Assembly (NCBI GenBank): GCA_001051155.2
Contig: JYIP02000001.1
Coordinates: 1,550,001-1,614,000, forward strand
Direction: 5' to 3'
From: Chrysoporthe austroafricana
Taxonomy: Eukaryota; Ascomycota; Sordariomycetes; Diaporthales; Cryphonectriaceae
Length of the DNA: 64,000 nucleotides
The notes below the pieces were generated by a model that ran no database searches, was not told the DNA's origin, and saw nothing but the letters and a program-made list of their open reading frames with translations. The first letter of the stretch is position 1, and each line of letters starts with the position of its first letter. Shown here piece by piece: positions 34,864 to 46,484 of this stretch. A program made the position numbers and the translations under genes.

Positions 34864-35887
34864 ATGGCGTTCCTTAAGGCCGCAATCCTCGCGCTCCTGG
34901 CCTCGAGCCTCCCCGCCGCCCTCGCCGCCCCGGTTTCCGAGCGGACCTTCGCGCAGGGCGACGGCGCCGTCGAGACAGACGTGGCCCGTCAGCTCACGAG
35001 CGACGCGCCCGGCTACTACAGCGGGACGTACGAGGACTTTCCGGCCATGAGCAGCTGGGTCAACTTTGAAACGATGGTAAGCTAACTCTTCCCGACCTCT
35101 CTGATCACATGCCAACCCTTCCCTCCCGTCCTCCTTTCCCCCGGCCTACATCCACTGTCCAAGGCAAGTTAGGTGAACTCCCAGGCTGACATGCAGAGCG
35201 CCCTGATGAAGCTCAACGGCTACGGGCAGTACATGGTCGACGCCGGCTCCACTTGGAACGACCTCGGCCGCATCAACGTCGCGGTTCAGGGAGCAGCCAC
35301 GGACATCGGCGTGGACCCGAGGGTGATCCTCGGGATCATCATCGAGGAGAGCAGCGGGTACGTGGGCGTCAGGACGACCTATGATGCGGATGGCGTACCT
35401 ACGGGCGGCCTGATGCAGGCGAGTGGGTGTCAGGGCTACCAAGGGCAGAATGACTTGCCTCAGGTTAAGTTTTACCCACAAAGAGGAAAGAGGGGGGGGG
35501 GGGAGCGGAGCGGAAGAAGAAGAAGATAGACTGAGCGATGAGCTGACGGGGGTGTGTATGGACGTCTAGGCCGATATATCAGCGATGGTCTACTGCGGCA
35601 CTCGGCACTACAAGGCCAACCTCGAGGGCTTCGGTGGCCTGATGGCCAGGAGCTCTATCTACCCTGCGCTGCGCGAGTACAACTCCGGCTCGGTCGACCA
35701 GAGCAACCTGTCTGACGCCTCCAATGGAGCAGGCAATCCGTAAGTCATGCTTGTCCGGCATTTCCCTGAATTCCCTTCTCCTCCTGCTCCTTACGCGAGA
35801 CTAAAAGGCCGTTCGGTGCTAACTTCTGTGAAACACAGCTACTACGTCTCAGACATCGCCCAGCGATTGGAGGGATACGTCTTCTGA
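34864..35887 (+). CDS. Secreted lysozyme-fold / lytic transglycosylase-like protein
   Basis: Exons 34864-35076, 35173-35463, 35570-35739 and 35839-35887; introns of 96, 106 and 99 bp; 240 aa. A signal peptide is clear (MAFLKAAILALLASSLPAALA, about 21 residues, cut before APVSERTF). The mature part carries VDPRVILGIIIEESSG, where Glu129 or Glu130 fits the catalytic acid, followed by GLMQASG (residues 150-156), the GLMQ motif of SLT/goose-lysozyme-type transglycosylases, and later MVYCGTRHY and YNSGSV. This is a fungal secreted GH23-like fold, possibly acting on bacterial peptidoglycan or fungal chitin-type polymers. Substrate inferred from the fold. Few cysteines; no cell-wall anchor. Confidence 0.8.
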
Positions 35888-36959
35888 CCAGATAGCTTAC
35901 TAGCTGGGGGAGTTCGATTTTGGACAGGTGAGGTATGGGGGAAGAAACCTCTGCCTGGAAACAGACAGACTTAAAGAGGGACTCACTCATCTCTGTATCT
36001 GCTAGATCACCCACTTTGGAACACAATGTGGACACTCGATTGTGAGAAGAATAATAAAGAATTCATAAAAATTTTGATGTGACAGACTACGACATTCGGT
36101 GACGTGGACCACAACTTTTGCGGCAGAGTAACAGGCATAGAGATCAGATGCCTTGCCCAATTGCTCCATTATCCCATTGTGGAACGGTGCAATGTGACCA
36201 CGGTCTCGTTTGAGCATCGCAGTGACACGGATGGCCTGGATGTGCTGTCATGGCTTGGAGCACCTGGAATGAGCGTTCTTGAAGTTGAATGTTGAGTCGC
36301 TAGGCCCATTGTTCCACCGAAGTGATGTATCAAGTTTTTAACAACCGACTCTATAAAGACGACGATGAGGTGTAGGACATGTGAAACTTCGTGTCACAAA
36401 GGCCAATCTGTCCGACGAGTCACGAGGAGCAAGTTAGAAGCGGCGGTTTTGCAAGATTTTTTGTTTTTCTTATTTGTCTTCTCAGATGCGAATTCTATGA
36501 AGGATCGGTCACCACTGATCAAAAGGAAAGATGCCTCAGATCTACCACTATCCCGTCTTCTCAGCGCCCCTTAACACTGAGCTATCGAAGCTTCTAGCGA
36601 TTATGATCTCTCGTGTCGTCACCAGACGGGGCTGTTTAAAGGGCGGATCGTGGGTGTTGTGCTAGAGTCACCAGAATTACGTCCGTCGGAATCGTAAGCT
36701 GCCAGTCGTATGTACATAATCTTTGTACAAGAAATTTCAGTGCAGTCAATATGGGGCTGCTGCTGCGCCATTCGCCAAGGTAAATGCCATCCGTAGAATT
36801 CGCCGTGTTTTAACGGCGCCTGAACAATGCTTGTCACATCCGCCATGTCGTACATTTCGGCACCCGGGCTCGTCGGTATGTTGCCGGCTGGGCAATTGTG
36901 AATGTCGCTCTTTCTCAAAATGCAATCATCTTCTGAGTTTGCCGTCGCTCCGACTGTCC
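35888..36959. other. Convergent 3' region
   Basis: Lies between two convergent genes. It should hold their 3' UTRs. Nothing else is supported. Confidence 0.45.
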
Positions 36960-39418
36960 TCATGTCCTCTCGATCGGGTTCTCCCACTTGATAGGATGCA
37001 ACAGGGTGCTCCTCATACAGAGCCGACCTGTGCTATCCTTGCGGCTCTCCTCCGCCTTTCCACCGCGCAGCTTTCCTTCACCAGCACGTCCACCATTCTC
37101 GCCGCGGCCGTCGTACTGAGGGAAGCCCAGCCAACGGCGCCACCACAAGCCTGCAAACTCGCTGTTGTAGTACCAACTTGTACCGGCGTGGTTGTGTTCG
37201 TTGTCATCATCGAAAGGAGAGCCGGGACCTCCGCTGGTGTGATCCCTGCCGCCGTTGAAGGCCCAGTCAATAGCGTCGATGTCCCAGTTCCTGTCGAGAT
37301 AGACTGGATGAGGTGCGTATACCGCCTTGAGGCCATGATGCAGCGCCATCGAGGCAGGGAACATCTCGGCGAACATGCTATGGTGCTGGCGCCACGTCTC
37401 TTCGTGCATGACTTCCAAAAGACGCCGGGACAAACGCGAAGCGGTAACAATGGCACAGCGTCGAGGAGGGGTCGGTAAACTGAGGTCGTAGCCGGTTACG
37501 TCTTTCTCGAAAACCCAGCCCGAGTCTTCAGCATCAAAGAGCGGGTTCAGCGTGATTAAATCGGCCTCCTCGCCAATACCACACTCGGTAATGTTTGTGC
37601 CAACAGCACAGGACTCTGGCATGAAGCTCTGGCCGCGCTCCTGAGCGCGCAGGGACTGCTTTCCAGGGAATAAGACAGGCCCCATGATGGCTCGCCGACC
37701 CGAAGCCTCAACCTCTCCATGAACCTGCTCTGTGAAGTTGGCCCAGCTGCCGTGAAATGCTGGAATGTAATACCTTTCCGAGCGCTCCCATATCTCCTCG
37801 CGACTCTGCATCTTTGCCCACTTTCCTAGCCGATTGAAGAGTTCGTAATAGTTGCCTGAGTATCGCATGTCCATCTCCCAGTTCCAGAAGTGCTCATATT
37901 CGGGGTGCATCATAGCGAAATGCTGCAGTGGCATGTGCGCGGACCGGTAGACGCCGTAGACGTCGCTCATGGATGGGTTCTCGACCGGCTCTCCCCAATA
38001 GCCGGGATAAAGCAGTCGCATCTGGTCCTCCGACCAGAGGGTGGTGATGGAGTGGAATTCGCCCGGCATGTTCATATCGAGGACATTCTGCACGGTCTCG
38101 CCATCCGCCCAAATAGGGATCGAGTTGTCCTTGACATGAAGCAGGAAGTGGATGTCGTACTCGCCGCCCGACCGCAGCGACAGCTCGGAAATCATAGCTC
38201 GGAAGTTGAGAATGGTCAAATGTGTCCACTGAAAACCGACGTATGTGCGGATGACGACCGCGATGCGACCAATTTTTTCCTTGCCGTCAGAGCCGAGACG
38301 AGACTGTGAGCTCTTGGTGCTGGTGTATGGATCGCTCTCATCAAGCTCCTCGGCACCCAAGAATCGCTGTCGGTTCGCTTCGTGGCATTGCCGTTGCAGC
38401 TTCCCCCAATCCACCTTGTGGTAATCGATCTTTCCCGTCTTATTCCACACAACTTCGCTCCCCTCGCTCTCGGTGTCCAGACCCTCTCCGACACCGCCAT
38501 CGCGCAGGCTGTACCCCAGGCCGTATGGTCCATACCGGCCGAAACGGTCGTAACATATGTCCTCCCGAATTCCAAGCAGGCTGTAGGACCCAATGGCGGG
38601 CTGGGCAACACCCTGCGGGACGCCTTCATAAGCATACAAATCGGGAACAGGTACAGTTTTCTCTTCATCGAGGTAACACTTCTCCACGGGGTAGAACCTG
38701 TCCGTGTACTCGGACGAATCATATTCAGGATGCGGTGCGTAAGGCGTCGGAGTCGGCACCTCGTCCATGATATCGACAGTGATGGTCGGCGGGGTGTCTG
38801 CCTTGGTGGGGAACTCGGGAATATAGTCCTTCAGGGAAACCAGAGTCTTGATACCATTGTAGAAGCCGTCCATGCTAGCAGAAAATTAACGTCAAGCGGG
38901 CCCCGTCGGATATTTTTAGACTGAACTTACTGCTTATACTTCAGCCAGTGGATGCCGCCGCCACTGCTGTGTCCCTGCTTATGGTCAGAGACATCGTCCT
39001 GATTCTCCTTTCCATAGCTCTCGATGTCGGAAGTGGCCGTGTTCTCAGAGTGACTGTCGATGCCATCTTGGCCCGCGCCGCTGTCACTATGACCACCAGT
39101 GGTGATTGTGGTCGTGCTGACGGTGTTGGCACTGCCGGACTTGGAGCTGTCGCCTTTGCCAAAATCGACGAGGTGATCCAGGATCCTGCCGTGGCGGGTG
39201 TGGACGCCGCCGGAGAACAGCATGAGGCATAATAGGAAAGTGGCGGTGATGGCCCATATTATCACGCGTCGGTAGAAGCAGTGGCTGAGGAGGGCGCGCA
39301 CGGGGAATCTGGGCGAAGACTGAACCGGCAGGGGCAGCATGGCTTCGCTTTTTCGCGACGAGGGTGACGAGTTCCTCGAGGAGGTGTTGGATCGTGGTAA
39401 ACAAGAGCCCCGCTCCAT
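36960..39418 (-). CDS. DUF3405 type II membrane protein (putative glycosyltransferase)
   Basis: Exons 39418-38931 and 38874-36960; a 56-bp intron (GTAAGT...GCTAG, phase 2); 800 aa. A cytosolic Ser-rich N-terminus (1-50) is followed by one membrane segment (residues 52-70), a Ser/Thr/Gly/Asp-rich stem to about 160, then a large lumenal domain. That domain has the DUF3405 hallmarks GRIAVVIRTYVGFQWT, YDIHFLLHVKDN, YEHFWNWEMDMRYSGNYY and HPVYLDRNWD. DUF3405 proteins are widespread in filamentous ascomycetes, and the type II topology plus DMR/DD motifs fit a Golgi glycosyltransferase. Biochemical role unproven. Immediately C-terminal of the conserved core is a charged tail (GRGENGGRAGEGKLRGGKAEE). 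Confidence 0.8.
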
Positions 39419-42400
39419 GATATACGAGAGGTCGGGAGGGAAGAGGAGACGAAGCTGCCCGGGGAGAGGTGGTCGTAGAGACGACGAGCAGCTTCGGTGA
39501 CGGGGAGCCTCCTAGGCTGACATACACGAGGTCGCGACGGCTGGTCGTGGAGCAGCCTCAGAACTCTTGGTGTTGAGGTTGAGAAGATGGCCGTGATGTC
39601 GACCGGTCCAGGCGAGGAAGGCTCGACAGGAATTAGTAAAATTGTAATAGAGAAGGAGGAGCTGCGTCAATTGTCTGCTCTCACGGGGAAGGAGCGTGGT
39701 TGGAGCGTGCAAATGGAGTGTCGATGCACCGAGAGCCAGCCGAACAGACGTCGATCAAACGCAGAGAGGATCGGGAAGTTGAAGATGACGGCCACCGTTG
39801 TTGATATTAAGATGGATTGCGTGAGCTGGGTAGGTGGTGCCGCAGGCGTCAGACCCCAAGGCAGGTGGGCAGGTGCGGCGGCTGTGTGTACGGAAATGGG
39901 CTTCGTGATTTACAGAAAAAGAAAATGAGGTGAGGTGAAGGTGAGGATAGGGACGGGGAGGAGGAGGAGGAGAGGTGAAGACAGATTCACAAGCCTGGCC
40001 AGGCTTTCAAGTTGGCAGTTGGCCCGTGGGTTTGCCACCCAAAACGGAAGAGATCAACTCTAGGTTAAGGCAGAAGCCGGTGTCGAAATTACGAAAGTAA
40101 ACTGTGCAGGCTGTGGGCACCGGCCGGTGAGATGAGGAAGATGAACGCTGCGCTGCCAGCGACGAAGGAATACTGGATGCGGCCAAGCGACGGGCTGCAA
40201 CTACAAGGTACCGCCTGTGAGAGATAAAGTCACCCTGGGGCACCCACCGCGCTATGGGGCATGTGTATTACGGTGGGTAGTAGACTTCAGTTACTTCGTG
40301 GCTCGGGCCCTGATTACAGAAGCAGAGCGAGAAGAATCGTACCAGCCGTGGTAGGACCATCTACCCCAGTGGGACCCTTACCGTGTTACGGCGCAATCTG
40401 TAACGTTGGCCGGGTGCGAGCGAGTAAGTAGCACCGCCGCAGGCCCAAGCAGCCCGAGCCTGGCCTCTCTGCGGGCTTGGGACATTCTGGCGGCGACTCG
40501 AGTCTGAGCTGCGCGATGCGCATTGATATCAGGGCGAGCCATGCCACGGGTGGCCGTGTAGGGATGGCCCCTCCAATCACTTCTCACAACCTCAGCGCTG
40601 CCGATCCGCCAGATCCCGTACGAGGGCCCTGCACCGCAGCGCCTGGGGCACCTGTGCTGCCGTCTCCTGTTCGCGGCCTCCAGGGCTACGGAGTGCACGC
40701 CAGCTAGCTAGTGTACCTCTGCTCCCGGTGGGCAGGCACACGCGGAACCACCAAGACGGACGATGCCATCAACGCCTTCGCCGCCGCCTGCCTTAGCAGC
40801 AGTAGTCAATCAATACAAAGCCTCTTATCGCAAGGGCCCCCACCCCCTCAGTAGGCCGTGTTTAGCAACCGAGAGTTCCTAAAATCCTGCAGGAGCCAGT
40901 CTGGCCAGTGGTGTGCGGCCAGGATGAGCTGACAAACTGCGCCCGGGAAATTCTCCGTACCTGCAGGCTGAGCCGAGGTACCAATTACTACCAATATACT
41001 GTTGTGATACGAGGCTCTGTACTCTGGGCAATTAAACCGGCATCTGCACCTCGAAGAAAGGAAAGCAAGAACACGACACCAGCCCCGGGGTGAGGTTCCA
41101 GTCTGTGCGCTCCCGCAAATTAGATCTGCACGACAGTCCTCGAGGAGATGAATGCCGGTCGGGGTCAAGGGCAGAGCCAGCCAAAGGGACAAAATCCATC
41201 AAATGTGCAGAGCGCTGTATCATGTACCCGCGTGCTCCTGTGGCGGCTGACAATCGACGCGTCCCGTAGCACTTTACACAACGTGGTTGGCTGGACGTAT
41301 GTCCCTTTGGCTTTGGGACCATGCAGGTCTTCAGCTGGAGGGACCCCCGGGCGGGCGACGAGCGGGATCTTTATTTTTTCTTGTCTCCTGCCCATATGAG
41401 CCCAGACCATCCCACACTGACTCAATCCAGCCTGGCTGCTGCTGACACCGCTGCTGTTGGATGCTCGACAGACATCGAACTTGGGCTGTATCAGAAGTCA
41501 AAACAGCCTGCCTGGTGCGGCGCCCGTCCTCGACCGCCAAGCCGCCACGACTTGCCGAGCGCTGGGTGTGACGTGCGGTCGCCCAGGCCCTCGGGGACGC
41601 CCCGGCGAAACCCCCCCTGCGCGCCCCATGCTCCAGTACGGGGAGTGGTTGACTTAGCGAGGGGGGGGGCCTGCCTGGCCCCCTGCCTGGCACGCTGGGT
41701 ACGGCAATACACACCCAGCACCTAGCACCCGGGGGGGGGACGTGGCAGATCCCTGCCACGCACCTGTCAGAAAGGGATAACCGGGAATGGTCCGCTCAAC
41801 CATAAATAACCTAATTGTGTGGACCTGCTGCACCTGTCTGCCCGCCAGGAAAGATCGTCGTGTGTCGGTCGGTCTGCCTGTCGGTCTGTCCGCAGACAGC
41901 AACGCTATCCCGCTATGTCTGATGCAGATCGGGCAACAAGACCTCGGGGATGAGGTGGCGCATAGCCTGTCAATGCCTGTCTGACCAACGCGCAGCCAGC
42001 CCAGGACGGGGGGTGGGCGGGCTGAAACATACCTCGAGGCGGCTCCAAGCAGCCGAGACCTCGAGCCGGATCCGAGCCGTCTGCGGTTTGTTTCAAGCCT
42101 CGTCTTCGAGAAACCCGCCCGTCCCGCCGCCCACCCCTCGCCTCGGTCTGTTGGCTCTATTCTCGGCGTCGAGAGGGTGCGGGAATAATAAGGCTGCAGA
42201 TGATCGGCGCGCGCCTCAATGCTTATCTTCGTTTTTAGCCGTCCAGCCTCGTCCCGACCACCTGCGACGGCCCTCGCTCATGACGTCAAACTCCTCACAG
42301 CTAGACTTTTCGTCCCAGCCAGCGCGACCTCGCTGGCCCGTCTCATCCCATCAGCGTCTATCTTTGCCGCCGTGGCCTGGCCCAGGAGAGGAATCCGAGT

Positions 42401-44362
42401 CCTGTACCCGAGACATCCATGCTATGAGACCTGACGACGCCTCCTCGCTGCAGACTGCTATGTTGAGACATACCTACCTGCACCGTGTCCTTCCATCCAT
42501 CCTTCCCACCCATCCTTCCATCCATCCAACCACTCGCTGTCCGCGGGCTGGCCGCCACCGACAGGCCGGCCCAGCGTACGCATCTATCTGATCATGCCAA
42601 ATGACGCGGCAGCCGCAGCTGTCCCGACGGGTTGTCACGTCGCACGGGGCTTGCCCACCCGTCCTACACCACGCCGCACTCCATCCTGCCGTGCCCAAAC
42701 TGCTAGCCTGGCGCGGTACGGCGCTGTGGCAGATGCTCTGTGGCGATGGTGTCAGCTCACCTGCGGGGCGCCTCCGCGGCGCCTGCAGGATGACAGGCGC
42801 CGATGCCTGCATGCATCGCAATAGTAGGTCTTTGGTACCGCTGCGCGTGGCTAGCCCTTGAAGAACACCATGCCGTGCCCCACGGCGCTTACTCCGGTAT
42901 CAGCCAGATCTGCGGATCGAATAATATTCAACAGGCACACCCAGGCGGCGGGTAAGATAATCAATCCTTCGAGGGGCACCGCCAGATCCTGCAGGGACAT
43001 CCCTCTCCCTCACCTCCCCCCGTACAGTAGATTGCAGGCCCGAACGAGACGCTCAAGATCGCATATAGCCCTGTAAATAGCACCGGCAGACGGCAGGAGA
43101 AAAATGATCTTCATCTTTGTTTCCGAGCGGTCGACGTCCGATGTTTGGTACTAGCCGTCTGGTCTCTTCGCCCCCCCCCCCAAAGTCAAGCCGCCATACG
43201 GTGCTTGACTCGATGTCTCTGGAGCCTCCAGTCCCTCGTCATTGTCGTCGTCGTCGTCCTCCTCCTCCTCCCCACCCTTACGGCAGATGTGAATGAATCC
43301 CACCGCCACCGCTCGGCCCGCTCAGAGATCTGGAAATTGTATAGTAGTAGTGATAAGAAGTATAAGCAGGCACACTAGCGCGGTGACACCAGTAGCACTC
43401 GAGCCCCCCGTGCCCGCGCATGAGACGAGATTACAGAATCTCACCATCGCGCAGGCCGTCTGACGCACCCTGCGTGCCCGATGCACCTGCAGGCCCAGAT
43501 GGGGACGGTTACACGGCATTAGACATGCTGCCAAGGGAGGTGGGGAGAGCACTAGTCAACCCAGCCGGCCACACCACGACAACCTGGCGTGGGAGAACTC
43601 TATCTGCCAATAGTGACGGAGATTTCCTTGTCCTCGCGCCCCCCCGAAGAGCTGAGAGTCCATTTTCGTCATTCGCCTGGAGGACGCAGACGGAGAACCT
43701 GCGTTTTGAAAGAGGGAAAAATGGAGAGGAAGAGGAAGAAAAAAGGTATTTCGCCTCCGGACCTGATTATGGCGTGCTTAGCCCGCGTCAATGCTAAGGC
43801 TGGGGGAGACTGTTGGCCTGCGCCCCGATGGGCTTGTCCGCCGAGGCGGGCGGCCTTCTCACCGGCTACGAAGATGATCGCCTCCAACCCGCCCAGCAGG
43901 AGCGTCTTTTTGTGTCAAGCTAGCTAGCCAGCAAGGCAGCCCCAGGGTCATCTGCTGTGTACTGCCAGGGACGCGCCGAAAGATCGCATCCCAGCCTCAT
44001 ATGCCTCCGCAGGCCCGGTCCACGGGGTCGCCCTCCCATAGTCTCGTTGAGCGTCGCGTACCGTCAATCGATATACGTGCGCAGCGGCGTCGTAGCCCGC
44101 GCCTTTATGCCGCAAAGACTGGTACACGAGGAGGCCGTGGAAGCCATCATAGTCGACATGGAGTGAGAGGCAGCATCCCGCTTGCTCGTACGTAGCTTGT
44201 GATTTCATTCGGCCCACTGGGTTGTAGGCTCTTGCTCTATGTCCAGGTCTTTCTCCGGCCCTCCCGTCGTCACCGACCGGCCTGTTCTCCGCCAGCAGCC
44301 GGCATCTCGACGCCGGGTTCCAAGCCTTCCGCGGGGCCGGTCTCCGCCCGGCTCTTCGCCAT
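39419..44362. other. 4.9-kb GC-rich gene-poor region
   Basis: Long overlapping frames occur on both strands, but all are Arg/Ser/Pro-rich and motif-free. Simple repeats are common: GGA runs (about 39959-39972), CATC repeats near 42493-42530, CGT/CCT runs at 43241-43270, and G or C homopolymers (41664, 41731, 43171). No gene supported. Confidence 0.45.
42493..42530. repeat. CATC/CATT-type microsatellite
   Basis: Imperfect CATC repeats (CATCCATCCTTCCCACCCATCC...) of unit 4. Confidence 0.75.
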
Positions 44363-46484
44363 CTACTTCTCCGGGTCCGGTCGCGTGCCCGTCGTCCCTT
44401 GATCACGATCCGCAGCCTCAAGGGGGCCTACGGCGCTGCCAGCCTCGACATCCCTCTCTAGCCCGCTCATGCCCTCGTGGCCGTTCCTCTTCTTCCTGGA
44501 GCTCTTTCCACCCCCTTCCAGACCTCGCTTCGCCCTCCTCTTGGCATCGACACGCTCCCTCCAGCCCCGGCCCCAGACGATCGTAGCCCACGTGCCCAGC
44601 GCGCTCACCATCAGGAAGGCCGCGCTGATGGTGCTGAACCAGCCGACACCGACCCTCTCGACGGCGGGCAGGACCACGGCGGTGCCCATGCACGCGAAGA
44701 GGTACCGCATGAAGTAGTTGCCGGCGATCACGTCGCTCCCGCGGCCCTGCATGACGTCCAGGCAGTACGTGTTGAGGCTGGGGAAGCAGAACAGCTGCGC
44801 GACGCCCTGCAGGAACAGCGTCACGACTACCAGCGCGATCCCGCCCACGTCCTTCTCGACTGCCCACCCGTATACCAGGACGCACGCCGGGATGGCCACC
44901 CCCAGGAAGGGGAGCGCGGACCGCATCCTGTCCTCGGGGACCCGCGCGTGTGAGAGGCGGATGTACTTCCTGACGACGTAGTCCGCGTACCGGCCGCCCA
45001 TGAAGGTCCCCACCAGGTAGCCCGCGCCCGGGGCGAGGTAGAACAGGCCGGACTGCATCGGGGACGTGAGGTTGAAGCGCGGGTTGAGGACGTAGCGTAT
45101 GGGCGTGAGGAGGGAGTACATGTTCCAGACGAGGGACGCGCTGGCGATCCCTGCGAGCAAGCTGTGGAGTAGTCCGGTCAGCTTGGCTGATCACGACTTA
45201 AGCGAGTCCGGGGGAGAGATTGAAGCTCCAAGTTACGCTCTGAAGTATGTGCTGAGTAGGGGATTAGGGTGGTCGCGGACTTACAGGTTTGGGTAGGTGA
45301 ACATCAGCTTCAGCACCCTCCAAGGATTCACCATTCTCCCTAGCACAGCCGCCTTCTTCTTGTGGCTCAAGCCCTGGAGGTCATTGTATTTCTTGTGATG
45401 GATCGTCTCGGGGAGCAAGAAGAAGGCACCCAGCGCTGCCAGGCCGGACAGGGCTGTCTGCACCCAGAAGATAACGCGCCAGGAGGTGTAGGTGACGATT
45501 ATGCCACCAACAAAAGGCCCGATAGCGGGACCGATCAGCGTGCCGCTCATGAACCAGCCCATTGCCGTGGCGCGTTCTGTCGGACGATAGATGTCTCTGG
45601 TCGAGCGGTCAGTCGAGATCCGGCAAGCGTCTAATGGCTCAGAGGATCCACTCACTGCAGACATGCTGAGCCGACGAGAAGGAAGGCCGTCCCTTCAAAT
45701 GCTGTCAGGATACGAAAGATGAAAAAGGCAGCTATATTTGGGGCCAGGGCAGTCCCAATGCTGCAGCCGCAGAAGAGGAATGCCGTGATACAGGTGATCT
45801 ACGGGAAGTACCACGGCTGTCAGTACCGGTCTTTGGTTCAATTCTAATGGGAGGATACCCTCCGAGCAATTCCCTCGTGCCTCGATGACGGTATCCACTC
45901 ACCGACTTCCTTCCCCAAACCTCACTAAACGGACCCCAGACGATGGGCGAGATGCCCATGAATAGCATGTATAGGGCATTGGTGACATCGACAATGGACC
46001 CCGTCGTGTGGTACTCCGCGGCCACCTCCGGCGTGGCGGAGAGCACAGTGGTGGATGAGATGGGCGCCAGAAACGAACAGAAGGACAGCAGGATAACGAT
46101 GACCAGCTTCCGGCGGCTGGAGAACCTGTTATAGACGGAGTCTGGAACTTCGACAAACGACGTGTAGTGCTCGACGGGGTTATCTGGTCCTAGGGAGACA
46201 TTGGTAGGAGCGCGGCGCATCCCCGGGCTCAAGTCCCGTTCGTGATCCGTCGAGGCTCTGTGGCGCGACAATGTAGAGGAGTTATCGTCGTCGTCTTGAC
46301 CTGACAGCGTCGTGGTGGAGTGGTGGTCTTCCTCTGCTCGTCCGGCCTCTAGGTCGTGACCATATCCCTCCTCCCTGCTGTGTCCGTGGTCGATGTGCTG
46401 CTGCCGTGGAGTAGTAGCATCCAGCAACGTGCTGCTGTTGCTACTGCTGACAGCATTGGATTCATTCTTGATAGTGACCGCCAT
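44363..46484 (-). CDS. MFS drug/metabolite transporter (DHA1-type)
   Basis: Exons 46484-45903, 45798-45656, 45596-45285 and 45161-44363; introns of 104, 59 and 123 bp; 611 aa. A cytosolic, Ser/His/Asp-rich N-terminus of about 120 residues precedes twelve predicted membrane segments. Diagnostic parts: PIVWGPFSEVWGRKS (motif A), DIYRPTERATAMGWF, GTLIGPAIGPFVGGII (antiporter motif C) and SLVWNMYSLLTPIRYVLNPRF. It fits the fungal Qdr/Tpo-like DHA1 family of H+ antiporters in the plasma membrane. The long basic C-tail (about 60 residues, RKKR) lacks conservation. The last intron ends at CACAG, giving TYPNL-LLAGIAS. Substrate unknown; no biosynthetic cluster adjoins it. Confidence 0.85.

Noticed and set aside
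41300..44300. Possible GC-rich genes with frames up to 213 codons
   Set aside because: All frames show Pro/Arg/Ser chance composition and overlap each other.
44418..45194. Long minus frame overlapping the MFS gene
   Set aside because: Shadow of the MFS coding strand in another frame.
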